A stretch of DNA of 64,000 nt, taken from contig NZ_SGXC01000001.1 in NCBI RefSeq assembly GCF_004216695.1, positions 868,001 through 932,000 of the forward strand, read 5' to 3'. Of the stretch, positions 1 to 8,036 are shown one piece after another. This stretch comes from Pigmentiphaga kullae (GTDB lineage: Bacteria > Pseudomonadota > Gammaproteobacteria > Burkholderiales > Burkholderiaceae_B). Below the pieces are notes generated by a model, which did not search any database, was not told the DNA's origin, and saw only the letters and a program-made list of their open reading frames with translations. The first letter of the stretch is position 1. The number at the start of each line of letters is the position of its first letter. A program made the translations under genes and the position numbers.

Positions 1-394
1 GGACGGGGATGTGGACAACTGGGAAACTCCGGCGACAGACCACGGCGCCATCGCCGTGGGAACTTAAAGTAAAACCTCTGAATCTTTGCTAACCCCGCCG
101 CTCGACAGGGAATTTTTTTGCGGGCCGGAAGCTGTGGATAACTTTGGGGACAACCGGCGCACAAATAAGGTAATAGGACGTAGACGAAAAGTGCTTGCTT
201 TGGGATCTAATGATACAGATCCCCTAAAACGTAAATAAATCAACCACTTAAAGCCTACTGCCGTGGCCCCATCGAGCTTGCAAGATACGTTCCCGGTCTA
301 TGCCCGAATGTGCATAAGTTGAATCCGTGTGCCAGGCAATACGGGTTAGCACTGCCCTCCCGCCCCCGCATGGCGCGGACGTTGTCCACACCGG
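1..394. other. Candidate chromosomal replication origin (oriC) region, non-coding
   Basis: No credible gene is seen here. Four nonamers match the DnaA box (TTATNCACA or the TTGTCCACA variant): TGTGGACAA at 10-18, TGTGGATAA at 133-141 (perfect consensus), TGTGCATAA at 309-317 (perfect consensus) and TTGTCCACA at 382-390. A weaker TGGGGACAA lies at 145-153. AT-rich stretches lie at 61-120, 160-175 and 224-250, and a GATC-containing inverted repeat at 202-223. The region sits downstream of hemE, a gene that in related Burkholderiales lies in the gidA-par-atp-hemE neighbourhood near the origin. The boxes are direct observation; calling it the origin is inference. Confidence 0.5.
202..223. repeat. 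GATC-containing inverted repeat in candidate oriC
   Basis: GGGATCT (202-208) and AGATCCC (217-223) are perfect 7-bp arms around an 8-bp AT-rich spacer, followed by an A-rich run at 226-240. Each arm contains one GATC. Position among DnaA boxes suggests a role in origin architecture, but a short stem-loop or operator cannot be excluded. Confidence 0.5.
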
Positions 395-1468
395 CTAGGA
401 ACCCGCGCGCTGCTGGCGACTGTGCTGGTGGACGGCCTCGACCAGCACCTCGACCGCCTCGGGCGGCGTGAACTGCGAGATGCCGTGGCCCAGGTTGAAG
501 ACGTGGCCCGGCCCCGCGCCATAGCTGTCCAGCGTGCGCGCCACCTCGGCCCGGATGCGGTCGGCGCCGCCGAACAAGGTCATCGGATCCAGGTTGCCCT
601 GCAAGGCGACGCGGTCCCCCACGGCGGCGCGCGCCTTGCCCAGGTTGACCGTCCAGTCCAGGCCGACGGCATCGCAGCCGGATGCGGCAATTTCTTCCAG
701 CCACAGCCCGCCGCCCTTGGTGAACACGATGGCCGGCACCTGCCGGCCATCATGCTGCCGCACCAGCCCGGCCAGGACCTGCCGGGTATAGGCCAGCGAG
801 AACTCCTGGAACAGGCCGTCGGCCAGGACGCCCCCCCAGCTGTCGAAGATCATGACCGCCTGGGCGCCCGCCTCGATCTGGGCGTTCAGGTAGACGGCGA
901 CCGCCTGGGCGTTCACGCTCAGGATGCGGTGCATGAGATCGGGCCGGCTGTACATCATGGTCTTGACGGTGCGGTAGTCGCTGGACCCGGCGCCTTCCAC
1001 CATGTAACAGGCCAGCGTCCACGGGCTGCCGGAAAAGCCGATCAGCGGCACGCGTCCGTGCAGGTCGCGCCGGATCTGCCTGACGGCGGCGAACACGTAG
1101 TCCAGTTCGGCCATGTCGGGCACGGCCAGATTGGCCACGTCGGCCTCGGTGCGCAGCGGGCGGGCGAAGCGCGGCCCCTCGCCCGCGGCGAAGTCCAGGC
1201 CCAGGCCCATGGCGTCGGGCACGGTCAGGATGTCGGAAAACAGGATGGCCGCGTCCAGCGGAAAACGCGCCAGCGGCTGCAGCGTGACTTCGGTCGCGTA
1301 GTCGGGATTCTTGGCCAGGCCCAGGAAGGAGCCGGCACGCGCCCGGGTGGCGTTGTACTCGGGCAGATAGCGGCCGGCCTGCCGCATCAGCCAGACCGGG
1401 GTGTATTCGGTTTCCTGGCGCGCGAGAGCCCGCAAAAAGACGTCATTCTGGAGTTTGGGCTCGGACAC
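395..1468 (-). CDS. hemE: Uroporphyrinogen decarboxylase
   Basis: Cytosolic enzyme that decarboxylates the four acetate side chains of uroporphyrinogen III to give coproporphyrinogen III in haem biosynthesis. The 357-residue product has the usual length. Both family signatures are intact: [15 protein letters not shown] near residues 24-38 and [16 protein letters not shown] near 144-159. The GTG start at 1468 is preferred because GAGG lies about 7 bases upstream and the protein then begins VSEPKLQND, as expected; a TTG five codons further upstream lacks a good ribosome binding site. It lies 43 bp downstream of mdtI on the same strand. Confidence 0.97.
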   Translation of the reverse strand: MSEPKLQNDVFLRALARQETEYTPVWLMRQAGRYLPEYNATRARAGSFLGLAKNPDYATEVTLQPLARFPLDAAILFSDILTVPDAMGLGLDFAAGEGPRFARPLRTEADVANLAVPDMAELDYVFAAVRQIRRDLHGRVPLIGFSGSPWTLACYMVEGAGSSDYRTVKTMMYSRPDLMHRILSVNAQAVAVYLNAQIEAGAQAVMIFDSWGGVLADGLFQEFSLAYTRQVLAGLVRQHDGRQVPAIVFTKGGGLWLEEIAASGCDAVGLDWTVNLGKARAAVGDRVALQGNLDPMTLFGGADRIRAEVARTLDSYGAGPGHVFNLGHGISQFTPPEAVEVLVEAVHQHSRQQRAGS

Positions 1469-1511
1469 GGCGGACCTCGGCAAAGAGAAGCCTGGGATTT
1501 TACCTGGGTAG

Positions 1512-1844
1512 TCAGGCGAACTTCATCAGCAGCAGTCCGACCATCAGCAGCCCCATGCCGGCCCAGCCGGCGGGCCGGATGCGTTGGCCGAACAGGGCCC
1601 AACCGGCCAGCGCGGTGGCCAGGATGCCCAGCGCGCCCCAGGCGGCGTACGCCACCGACAACTCGATGCCCTGCACCGCCACGTACAGGCAGGCGAAGGC
1701 GCCGAACACCAGGGCGATGGACAGCGCCCCGTACAGCTTGCGGGTGAAGCCCCGCGACAGCTTCAGGAAGATGTTGGCAGCCACTTCCAGGCCCGCCGCG
1801 ACCAGCAGCATGACCCCGTGGAACCAGGTGAAGGAATCCAGCAC
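1512..1844 (-). CDS. mdtI: SMR-family transporter subunit, MdtI type
   Basis: Inner-membrane small multidrug resistance protein of 110 residues with four predicted helices. The sequence closely follows E. coli MdtI, the partner of MdtJ in spermidine export, including [15 protein letters not shown] in helix 1 with its membrane glutamate and [14 protein letters not shown] in the middle. The GTG start follows a strong AAGGAGG placed four bases upstream; that site overlaps the mdtJ stop codon, which indicates translational coupling. Substrate is inferred from the family and could be another polyamine or cation. Confidence 0.88.
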   Translation of the reverse strand: MLDSFTWFHGVMLLVAAGLEVAANIFLKLSRGFTRKLYGALSIALVFGAFACLYVAVQGIELSVAYAAWGALGILATALAGWALFGQRIRPAGWAGMGLLMVGLLLMKFA

Positions 1845-1853
1845 GGTGCCTCC

Positions 1854-2219
1854 TTACCGCGAGGCGGCAAGCGCGGGAACGATGTCCTCGTCGGCGGCGG
1901 GCGTCATGCCGCGCTTGATCAGCAGGATGCCGCCCAGCACGGCGGCGATGCCGGCCGCCTTGGCGGGGCCGATGCTTTCACCGAACCAGGCCAGGCTGAC
2001 CAGCGTGATCGCCACCAGCCCCACGCCTTCCCAGACGGCATAGGCCAGGCCCACCGGCACGCGGGTCACGGCCAGCGACAGCGCGTAGTACGACGCGCCC
2101 AGCAGGACGAACATCGCGGCCAGGCCGCCCAGGTGTCCGTGGATACTGCTCCATTTCATGAAGCTGGTGCCGGCCACCTCGGCGACGATGGCGATGGCAA
2201 GAAAAAACCAATGTCGCAT
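1854..2219 (-). CDS. mdtJ: SMR-family transporter subunit, MdtJ type
   Basis: Four-helix inner-membrane protein of 121 residues resembling E. coli MdtJ, with AEVAGTSFMKWSS in helix 1 and VGLAYAVWEGVGLVAITL in the third region. Together with mdtI, nine bases downstream, it should form a heteromeric SMR exporter for polyamines. The ATG at 2219 is chosen over upstream in-frame codons because GAGGAG lies at the right distance and the protein then begins directly at the first transmembrane helix. A short C-terminal tail after the last helix is typical of MdtJ. Confidence 0.88.
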   Translation of the reverse strand: MRHWFFLAIAIVAEVAGTSFMKWSSIHGHLGGLAAMFVLLGASYYALSLAVTRVPVGLAYAVWEGVGLVAITLVSLAWFGESIGPAKAAGIAAVLGGILLIKRGMTPAADEDIVPALAASR

Positions 2220-2257
2220 GATGCGCTCCTCGTTTTCATGGCTGTATTGCGGAATTG

Positions 2258-2413
2258 TTACCTTGCGAGCAACAATATTCCGGCCATGATGACGAAGGGC
2301 AGCAGCACCTTGGCGGCGGCCACGAGAACCTCGGCCGGGCGGAACGCGAACGCGGGGTCCGGCATGGCCGGCGGGGCCGCGGGGGTGAATCGATGGGTAA
2401 TGGGCGTATTCAT
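2258..2413 (-). CDS. Small single-span membrane protein, hypothetical
   Basis: A 51-residue ORF immediately upstream of mdtJ on the same strand. The first 30 residues are proline- and alanine-rich without recognisable motif; residues 31-51 form one hydrophobic helix (VLVAAAKVLLPFVIMAGILL) ending LLAR. AAGGAAG upstream of the ATG at 2413 is a good ribosome binding site and the gap to mdtJ is only 38 bp. It may be a small accessory subunit of the exporter or a leader ORF. No family is recognised; existence rests on the binding site, the context and the clean helix. Confidence 0.45.
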   Translation of the reverse strand: MNTPITHRFTPAAPPAMPDPAFAFRPAEVLVAAAKVLLPFVIMAGILLLAR

Positions 2414-2789
2414 GATGCGCTTCCTTGTAGTGACGAGCGCGAGCAGCCATGCGGCTGGCGCGGCGGTCGTGCGTAATGGGCGAGGTCTGGTTGCGTGCAC
2501 GGCGGCACGGGCGTCCGGACGACGCTAACGATCCGGTGCGGGCAGGATCGAGGAAGCGCGGAAGACACGGGCAGGATGGCTGCGAAGAACCGGCCGGGCG
2601 CCATGCGTGGCATGGACGGCGATTCGGGCATATCCTGTGGCGAACGTGGCAGGGCGCCTTGCGATCGGTCCGCGGAACAGCGGGCAGAACATGGGGTCGC
2701 TCCCTATGAAAAAGGATATTTGCTACGTGTTCCAGTATAGGGCGTCATTGCTTCGATGCCTTGACCACATTGTTATCTATACTTGAATA
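2414..2789. promoter_or_regulatory. Intergenic region between mdtJI unit and LysR gene
   Basis: These 376 bp separate two divergent units and contain no convincing gene. TATACT hexamers occur on both strands: on minus at 2734-2739, facing the mdtJI side, and on plus at 2778-2783, only six bases before the LysR start. Neither has a well-spaced -35; the TTGACC at 2761-2766 is too close to the plus-strand hexamer. LysR sites are common in such divergent regions and TTAT/ATAA arms lie around 2773-2790, but no site can be fixed. Confidence 0.3.
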
Positions 2790-3689
2790 ATGGACCGCCT
2801 GACCCCCATACGCGCCTTCCTGGCCGTGGCCGACGCCGGCAGCTTCACCGGCGCCGCACGCAAGCTTGGCGTTTCGCGCTCGGCCATCACCGGCCACATC
2901 CAGGAACTGGAACGGCACCTGGGCACCCAGTTGCTCAATCGCACCACCCGGCGCGTCTGGCTGACGCGCGAAGGCCGCCGCTACGCCGAACGCGCCGGCA
3001 TGCTGCTCGAAGGGCTGGCCGAGCTGGATGCGGAGATCCAGACGCGCAGCGGCCGCGCCGAAGGCCACCTGCACGTGGAAATGGCCGAATCGGTGGCCAA
3101 CGCGCGCGTCATCCCGCGCCTGCCGGAATTCGTCCAGGCGTATCCCGATATCTCGCTACGCATCTCGCTGAACGAAGGCGTGGTCGACCCCACCGTCTCG
3201 GGCGCCGACATCGGCCTGCGCGTGGGTCCGCTGCGCGATTCGCCTTTGCGCTTCAAGCTGCTGGGCCGGGGCAACTACATCATGGCCGCCAGCCCCGCCT
3301 ACCTGAAGCTGTACCACGCGCCGCGCCACCCGGACGAACTGCGCCGGCACCGGCTGATCGAATTCTGGGACCCGGACACCGGCCGCCCCTACGACTGGCA
3401 GTTGGTCAAGGGCAAGCAAACGGTAAGCGTGGCCGCCGAGGGCCGCCTGATCGTGGACAACACCCGCGCGGGCCTGACCTGCGCGCTGGCGGGGCTGGGC
3501 ATCTACGAGGACCTGGACTTCCTGCTGGCGCAGTCGCTGGCGGAAAAACGCCTGGTGCAGGTGCTGCCCGACTGGAAGCGTCCCGGCCCGCCCATCGCGG
3601 TGCTCTACACGGCACGCCGCCCGGTGCCGCCGCACATCAAGGCCTTCGTGGATTTCCTGGTGTCGGTGTTCGGGTCGGGGCGCGGCTGA
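2790..3689 (+). CDS. LysR-family transcriptional regulator
   Basis: A 299-residue DNA-binding regulator. The N-terminal winged helix-turn-helix spans roughly residues 3-60 (AFLAVADAGSFTGAARKLGV then SRSAITGHIQELERHLG), and the substrate-binding domain runs from about residue 90 to the end. The sequence type matches the CrgA/DsdC-like group common in betaproteobacteria (LNRTTRRVWLT). It is divergent from the small ORF-mdtJI unit and convergent with the following Bug gene, so the exporter genes are the likeliest target; that is inference. The ATG at 2790 gives a standard N terminus. Confidence 0.9.
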   Translation: MDRLTPIRAFLAVADAGSFTGAARKLGVSRSAITGHIQELERHLGTQLLNRTTRRVWLTREGRRYAERAGMLLEGLAELDAEIQTRSGRAEGHLHVEMAESVANARVIPRLPEFVQAYPDISLRISLNEGVVDPTVSGADIGLRVGPLRDSPLRFKLLGRGNYIMAASPAYLKLYHAPRHPDELRRHRLIEFWDPDTGRPYDWQLVKGKQTVSVAAEGRLIVDNTRAGLTCALAGLGIYEDLDFLLAQSLAEKRLVQVLPDWKRPGPPIAVLYTARRPVPPHIKAFVDFLVSVFGSGRG

Positions 3690-3708
3690 AACGCACCCGC
3701 GCCGCGGA

Positions 3709-4689
3709 TCATTCCGGCACCAGGCCGATCTTCTGGGCCACCGCCTGCCACTGGACGAGATCGCTGCGCACCGTGGCGCCGAACTCCGCTGGCCCTTCGG
3801 GCAGGATCTCGAAACCGGAGGCCACCAGGCCCGAGCGCACGCCCGGCTTGTCCAACGCGCGCCGGATCGAGGCCGCCAGTTTGTCGATCACGGCCGGCGG
3901 CGTGCCGGCGGTGGTCATGACCCCGCCCCAGATGGTGGCCGAGTAGGTGGGGAAGCCCGATTCCTGAACGGTTGGCACGCCCTTGAGCAGGGACAGGCGG
4001 CGGCCTTCGGCCGTGGCGATGACGCGCACCCGGCCGCTCTGGATGAACGGCAGCGCCGAGATGATGGACGCGAACATGACCTGCACCTGGCCCGCGATGA
4101 GATCCGTCAGCGCCTGGCTGGCGCCCTTGTAGGGCACGTGGACCATCCGGATGCCCGAGACCTGCTTGAACAGTTCGGCCGCCATGTGGTGGGGCGTGCC
4201 GCTGCCCGGGGAGGCGTAGTTGAGGCGGTCGGGATGCTCGCCCGCATAGGCCACGAGCTCGCGCATGTTCTTCACCGGCAAGGCGTTGTTGACCACGATG
4301 ACGATGGGCTGGTTGGCGATGCGCATGACAGGGGCCAGATCGCGGGCCACGTCGAAGGGGATGTTGCGCAGCACGAAGGGATTGATGGTCAGCGTGTTGG
4401 TGGCCAGCAGCAGCGTGTAGCCATCCGGCGCGGCCCGGGCCACGAGGTCGGCGCCGATGTTGCCGCCAGCCCCCGGCTTGTTGTCGACGATGATGGGCTG
4501 GCCCAGGATGTCCGCCAGCGGCTGCGCGATGTCGCGCGCCAGCACGTCGTTGCCCCCGCCCGCCGTGAACGGCACGATGAAGCGCATTTGTCGGGTGGGA
4601 TACGCGTGGCCCTGGGCCCGGGCACCGCCCGGCATCCCCCATGCCATCGCGGGCAGCGCGGCCAGGAGGGCACGCCTGTTGTGGTCCAT
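3709..4689 (-). CDS. Bug-family periplasmic solute receptor (TctC-like)
   Basis: A 326-residue extracytoplasmic receptor of the tripartite tricarboxylate transporter type. The signal peptide is RR-containing (DHNRRALLAALPAMAWGM) with a cleavage site near ARAQG. The two family ligand loops are present: FIVPFTAGGGNDVLARD and VDNKPGAGGNIGADLVAR followed by APDGYTLL. Its promoter region carries two copies of a motif also found between the extradiol dioxygenase and hydrolase genes, which ties it to uptake of that pathway's substrate. No TctA or TctB gene is nearby. The ligand is unknown; an aromatic acid is plausible. Confidence 0.93.
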   Translation of the reverse strand: MDHNRRALLAALPAMAWGMPGGARAQGHAYPTRQMRFIVPFTAGGGNDVLARDIAQPLADILGQPIIVDNKPGAGGNIGADLVARAAPDGYTLLLATNTLTINPFVLRNIPFDVARDLAPVMRIANQPIVIVVNNALPVKNMRELVAYAGEHPDRLNYASPGSGTPHHMAAELFKQVSGIRMVHVPYKGASQALTDLIAGQVQVMFASIISALPFIQSGRVRVIATAEGRRLSLLKGVPTVQESGFPTYSATIWGGVMTTAGTPPAVIDKLAASIRRALDKPGVRSGLVASGFEILPEGPAEFGATVRSDLVQWQAVAQKIGLVPE

Positions 4690-4720
4690 AGCTGTCTCCT
4701 CTTGGACGTGGGACGATTGT

Positions 4721-4740
4721 TTTTAAGTCCCAATATACGG
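4721..4740 (-). promoter_or_regulatory. Putative operator, site i of shared cluster motif
   Basis: On the minus strand this reads CCGTATATTGGGACTTAAAA and lies 32-51 bp upstream of the Bug start codon. It matches sites at 4783-4801, 6614-6638 and 6691-6711 with a core of YGTATWWTGRGA. Probable target of the IclR regulator encoded at 4858-5601. Confidence 0.5.
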
Positions 4741-4782
4741 AATATAATGACACTATATCTATATTTTTTCTATCTATTTTTT

Positions 4783-4801
4783 CGTATTTTGGGATTTTAA
4801 A
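4783..4801 (+). promoter_or_regulatory. Putative operator, site ii of shared cluster motif
   Basis: CGTATTTTGGGATTTTAAA on the plus strand, facing away from site i about 60 bp away. The interval between the two sites is very AT-rich (4741-4782) compared with the surrounding DNA and likely contains the promoter of the Bug gene. Confidence 0.5.
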
Positions 4802-4857
4802 GAAACAAGGGACGAAGAAGGGCGCCGCCCTGACGTGGACGGGCCCGGCCCGACGGG

Positions 4858-5601
4858 TCAGTCCGCCCCGGTCCGAGGGTCCGCGATCTGGCGTATGCCG
4901 GCTTTCAGGGATTGCAGCAGGCCTTCCTTGTCCAGCACCTCGTAACGCTCGGTGCGAAATACCATGACGAGGCCGGCGGGCATGTTCAGGGGATCCTGTT
5001 CGATGGGGGCGGCCACGCCCACGTTGCCCTGGTCGAGTTCGCTGAAGGAGACGGCGTGCCCCGCCCGCTTGACGGCGGCCAGCGCGGCCCGGAACGCTTC
5101 CCACGATTCGCCCATGCCGGCCTGGGCGATGGCCGGGGCGTGCGCGCCATAGAGCCGCTTCTGGCGCGCCGGCGGCAGGCAGGCCAGCAGCACCTTCGAA
5201 CCCGCCCCCCGGAACAGCGGCATCACCCTGCCCCGGCCGTAGCTCATGACGAGTTCCTGGTCGCCGCTTTCGCGGTGCGTGACCACGACCTGGTCCTCGT
5301 AGAAGACCGTCAGCAGCACGTCGCACTCGTACCGCTTGCGCAGGGCCTGCATGACCGGCAGGCTGGCCATCAGGATCGGGTCCCTTTGCCGGATGCAGTA
5401 GTCGAGCTGGATGATGCGCGGCCCCAGCGCGTACCCGCCCGCCGCGCGCGTCAGGAAACCCGCGTCGCACAGTTCCTTGACGTAGCGATACGCGGTGCCG
5501 CGGCTGTAGCCCAGGGTCGACATGATCTCCTCGGCGGTCAGGACGGCATGTTCCGACGAGAAGGCGTCGAAGACGGCGAGCATACGTTTGAGACTGGACA
5601 T
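4858..5601 (-). CDS. IclR-family transcriptional regulator
   Basis: A 247-residue regulator with an N-terminal winged helix-turn-helix (about residues 1-60, including EEIMSTLGYSRGTAYRYVKELCDAGFL) and a C-terminal IclR effector domain with the typical LFRGAGSKVLLACLPP and GNVGVAAPIEQ segments. IclR proteins bind aromatic or related small ligands and control catabolic operons. It follows the extradiol dioxygenase gene after 36 bp on the same strand, so they are probably co-transcribed, and it is the natural candidate to bind the repeated motif in the two AT-rich promoter regions of this cluster. Confidence 0.92.
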   Translation of the reverse strand: MSSLKRMLAVFDAFSSEHAVLTAEEIMSTLGYSRGTAYRYVKELCDAGFLTRAAGGYALGPRIIQLDYCIRQRDPILMASLPVMQALRKRYECDVLLTVFYEDQVVVTHRESGDQELVMSYGRGRVMPLFRGAGSKVLLACLPPARQKRLYGAHAPAIAQAGMGESWEAFRAALAAVKRAGHAVSFSELDQGNVGVAAPIEQDPLNMPAGLVMVFRTERYEVLDKEGLLQSLKAGIRQIADPRTGAD

Positions 5602-5637
5602 GTCCGCGGATCCGGTGCGGTGGGGGATTGCGGAATG

Positions 5638-6603
5638 CTACCGCATGCCATCGGCCGCCAACTGATGATGGCCGGGCAGCACCTGCACCGGGGCCCGCAG
5701 CCCATGGGCCGCCGCGGCCAGGCGCAGGTCCAGCGCCAGCGCGCGCTTGTCGGCGGGCAGCCACTGCCGCTCGTGTCCCCACAGGCTGGCCCCGTGCGTG
5801 AGTTCGCAGGCTTGCCAGTCCTTGTCCACGCTGCGCCCGCCCCAGCCGTATTCGATCATCAGCGGAGACGGCGTACGGACGTAGAACGAGGTCATGAAGT
5901 CGTTGATGTGCCGGCCGAGCGTCACCGCCACGCGGTCCTGCTCGCACGACGCGATGTCGTAGCCCTGCCCCACGTCGTCGAGCGAGCACAGTTCCACCAT
6001 CAGGTGGTGGATGCCGTCGGTATCGGCCTCGATCAGCGCCAGGCTGTGATGGCGCGAGTTCAGATGGAAGAAGAAAGCCTTGAAGGGTTCCCGCATGTAG
6101 TCGCTCAGGCGGAATCCCAGCAAGTCGCGGTAGAACGGCACCAGCGCGTCCACATGGCGCGCGTTCAACACCACGTGCCCCAGGCCCAGCGGGCCCGTGC
6201 GAAAACCCGATATCGCACGGCCGGGACGGAACGGTTCGCCGCTGTGGGCGGCGCCGTGGAAGACCTCCAGCCGGTTGCCCGCCGGATCGGCCAGGGACAG
6301 CAGCCCCGCGACCTCCCGGCGGCGCGCCAGCACGTCCGGCTCGCGGACGAAGGGTACCCGCGCGCGCTCCAGCCGGGCAGCCAGCGTGTCCAGCGCCCGC
6401 GCGTCGGCGACTTCCCAGCCGAAGAAATGCGGCTGCGCGGCGTCCGCATCGAGCAGCAGGCGCTGGCGCCGGTCGTCCATGCGCAGCGCCAGGGTGTGGC
6501 GGCTTCTGTCCCCGATCTGCATGCCCAGCAGCCGCTGGGCGAAATCTTCCCATTCCGCCAGCCGGGAAGTACCCAGGCCCACGTATCCCAGAGATTGCAG
6601 CAT
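5638..6603 (-). CDS. Extradiol ring-cleavage dioxygenase, VOC (type I) family
   Basis: A 321-residue two-domain vicinal-oxygen-chelate protein resembling 2,3-dihydroxybiphenyl dioxygenase (BphC). It should open a catechol ring at the meta position using Fe(II) and O2. Predicted metal ligands are His143 (GLGHVVLNARH), His199 or His200 (GIHHLMVELC) and Glu251 (LMIEYGWGG); the RHHSLAL segment near 185 also matches. The ATG at 6603 has GGAG eight bases upstream; an upstream TTG is less likely. It is divergent from the meta-cleavage hydrolase gene, the expected next enzyme. The aryl substrate is unknown. Confidence 0.9.
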   Translation of the reverse strand: MLQSLGYVGLGTSRLAEWEDFAQRLLGMQIGDRSRHTLALRMDDRRQRLLLDADAAQPHFFGWEVADARALDTLAARLERARVPFVREPDVLARRREVAGLLSLADPAGNRLEVFHGAAHSGEPFRPGRAISGFRTGPLGLGHVVLNARHVDALVPFYRDLLGFRLSDYMREPFKAFFFHLNSRHHSLALIEADTDGIHHLMVELCSLDDVGQGYDIASCEQDRVAVTLGRHINDFMTSFYVRTPSPLMIEYGWGGRSVDKDWQACELTHGASLWGHERQWLPADKRALALDLRLAAAAHGLRAPVQVLPGHHQLAADGMR

Positions 6604-6613
6604 TGCGCCGCTC

Positions 6614-6638
6614 CGTATTTTCAAAATCCCATAATACG
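6614..6638 (-). promoter_or_regulatory. Putative operator, site iii of shared cluster motif
   Basis: A 25-bp site 10 bp upstream of the extradiol dioxygenase start. On the minus strand it opens CGTATTATGGGATTTT and closes AAAATACG, so the outer arms CGTATT/AATACG form an inverted repeat. The first 16 bases match site ii almost exactly. Confidence 0.55.
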
Positions 6639-6690
6639 TGAAAAATACAATAAGAAATCGAGATTTTTTTGCTTAACTTCACATTAGTAC

Positions 6691-6711
6691 TGTATATTGA
6701 GAAAAAATACG
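6691..6711 (+). promoter_or_regulatory. Putative operator, site iv of shared cluster motif
   Basis: Plus-strand site opening TGTATATTGAGA and closing AATACG, 17 bp before the hydrolase start codon. With site iii it repeats the outward-facing pair arrangement seen upstream of the Bug gene (4721-4801). Confidence 0.45.
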
Positions 6712-6728
6712 ACGATCAGGAGTAGTCG

Positions 6729-7574
6729 ATGGAGACACCTTCCTCCCCGAACGCCCGGCCTCCCGAGGTCGGCAGCAGCCTGCCGACCTGCGGCTTCCGG
6801 ACCAACTACCACGACGCCGGCAAGGGCCCCGGCGTGCTGCTGATCCACGGGTCCGGCCCCGGTGTCACGGCCTGGGCCAACTGGCGCCTGACCATCCCCG
6901 TCCTGGCCCGGCAGGCGCGCGTCGTCGCCCCCGACATGGTCGGCTTCGGCTATACGGAATCGCCGCCCGGGGTCCAGTACCACTGGTCCACCTGGGTGGA
7001 CCAGCTCATCGCGCTGCTGGACGCGCTGGAGCTGGAACGGGTCTCGGTGGTGGGCAACTCGTTCGGCGGCGCCCTGGCGCTCAAGCTGGCGGCCCGGCAT
7101 CCCGGCCGGGTCGACCGCCTGGTGCTGATGGGCCCGGTGGGCCTGCGGTTTCCCATCACGGACGGACTGGAGAAGGTATGGGGGTATCGACCCTCGCCCG
7201 CCGCGATGCGGGAACTGCTGGACATCTTCGTCCATGATCCGTCCTTCATCGACGACGAACTGGTGGCCATGCGCTACCGGGCCAGCATCCGCGACGACGT
7301 ACAGGCCCGGTTCGGCAGCATGTTCCCGCCGCCCCGGCAGCGGATCCTGGACGACATGGCCACGGACGAAGCCGTCCTGCGCGCCATCCCGCACGAGACG
7401 CTCATCGTCCACGGACGCGGCGACAAGGTGATTCCGGTCGAGGCCTCGCGCCGGCTGGCCCAGACCATGCCGCGGGCGCGCCTGGCCGAGATCGACCGCT
7501 GCGGCCACTGGGTGCAGATCGAACAGCCGGCTGCGTTCACCGCGCTGGTCGGGGAATTCCTGGCGCCCCGCTGA
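6729..7574 (+). CDS. Alpha/beta hydrolase, meta-cleavage product hydrolase
   Basis: A 281-residue enzyme of the DmpD/BphD/TodF type that cleaves the C-C bond of the 2-hydroxy-6-oxo-dienoate formed by extradiol cleavage. The fold motifs are clear: HGSGPGVTAWANW (oxyanion region, from residue 40), nucleophile Ser111 in GNSFGG, Asp232 in GRGDKVIP and His260 in GHWVQIE. Length is normal for the family. It starts the plus-strand operon that continues through the lipocalin-like, oxygenase and CoA genes, and is divergent from the dioxygenase gene that produces its presumed substrate. Confidence 0.93.
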   Translation: METPSSPNARPPEVGSSLPTCGFRTNYHDAGKGPGVLLIHGSGPGVTAWANWRLTIPVLARQARVVAPDMVGFGYTESPPGVQYHWSTWVDQLIALLDALELERVSVVGNSFGGALALKLAARHPGRVDRLVLMGPVGLRFPITDGLEKVWGYRPSPAAMRELLDIFVHDPSFIDDELVAMRYRASIRDDVQARFGSMFPPPRQRILDDMATDEAVLRAIPHETLIVHGRGDKVIPVEASRRLAQTMPRARLAEIDRCGHWVQIEQPAAFTALVGEFLAPR

Positions 7575-7585
7575 AAGGAGACATC

Positions 7586-8026
7586 ATGCGCAAACAGGAT
7601 CTGCTGGGCCGCTGGGCCCTCAGGCAATGGACGCAGGCTTATGACGACGGCCGCGTGACCCACCCCATGGGGCAGGCGCCCCGGGGCTTCATCCAATATG
7701 ACGACGACCGCATGTTCTGCATGATCGAGCGGGCGGACCGCCAGGCTTTCGCCACCGGCGGGCAGTGGAACGCCAGCGCCGAGGAAAAGGCGCGGGCCTA
7801 CGAGAGCTTCATGAGCTATGCCGGTACCTACGAACTGGCCGGGGACGAAGTCCGGCAGCACGTCGACATGAGCCTGTTCCCGAACTGGGAGGGCGGCGTG
7901 CAGCGCCGCAAGGCGGCGATCGTCGACGGCCTGCTGCACCTGTCCGCGCGGCTGGAGGACGGCACGCCCGAGGCCCGCACCGCCAGCCTGGTGTGGGAAC
8001 GCGCCGGCCGCGCCATCACTTCCTGA
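7586..8026 (+). CDS. Lipocalin-like domain protein
   Basis: A 146-residue protein with the pattern of lipocalin-like domain family 5: an N-terminal LLGRWALRQW, a middle region with RGFIQYDDDRMFCMIERADRQAF, and a FMSYAGTYELAGDEVRQHVDMSLFPNWEG strand pair. No signal peptide is visible, so it is probably cytosolic. It sits 11 bp after the hydrolase and 10 bp before the oxygenase alpha subunit, which suggests a pathway role, perhaps binding or isomerising a hydrophobic intermediate. No catalytic residues can be named. Confidence 0.75.
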   Translation: MRKQDLLGRWALRQWTQAYDDGRVTHPMGQAPRGFIQYDDDRMFCMIERADRQAFATGGQWNASAEEKARAYESFMSYAGTYELAGDEVRQHVDMSLFPNWEGGVQRRKAAIVDGLLHLSARLEDGTPEARTASLVWERAGRAITS

Positions 8027-8036
8027 GGGATGCTTC

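Noticed and set aside
1466-1483. TTG at 1483 as start of hemE
   Set aside because: The GTG at 1468 has a better binding site and gives the N terminus expected for the family.
2761-2783. TTGACC and TATACT as a sigma70 promoter for the LysR gene
   Set aside because: The spacing is 11 bp, too short for a normal promoter, and the -10 lies only six bases before the start codon.
3605-6682. A very long open frame antisense to the Bug, IclR and VOC dioxygenase genes
   Set aside because: It is a high-GC shadow: rich in Arg, Ala, Gly and Pro with no domain, while the genes on the other frame are clear family members.
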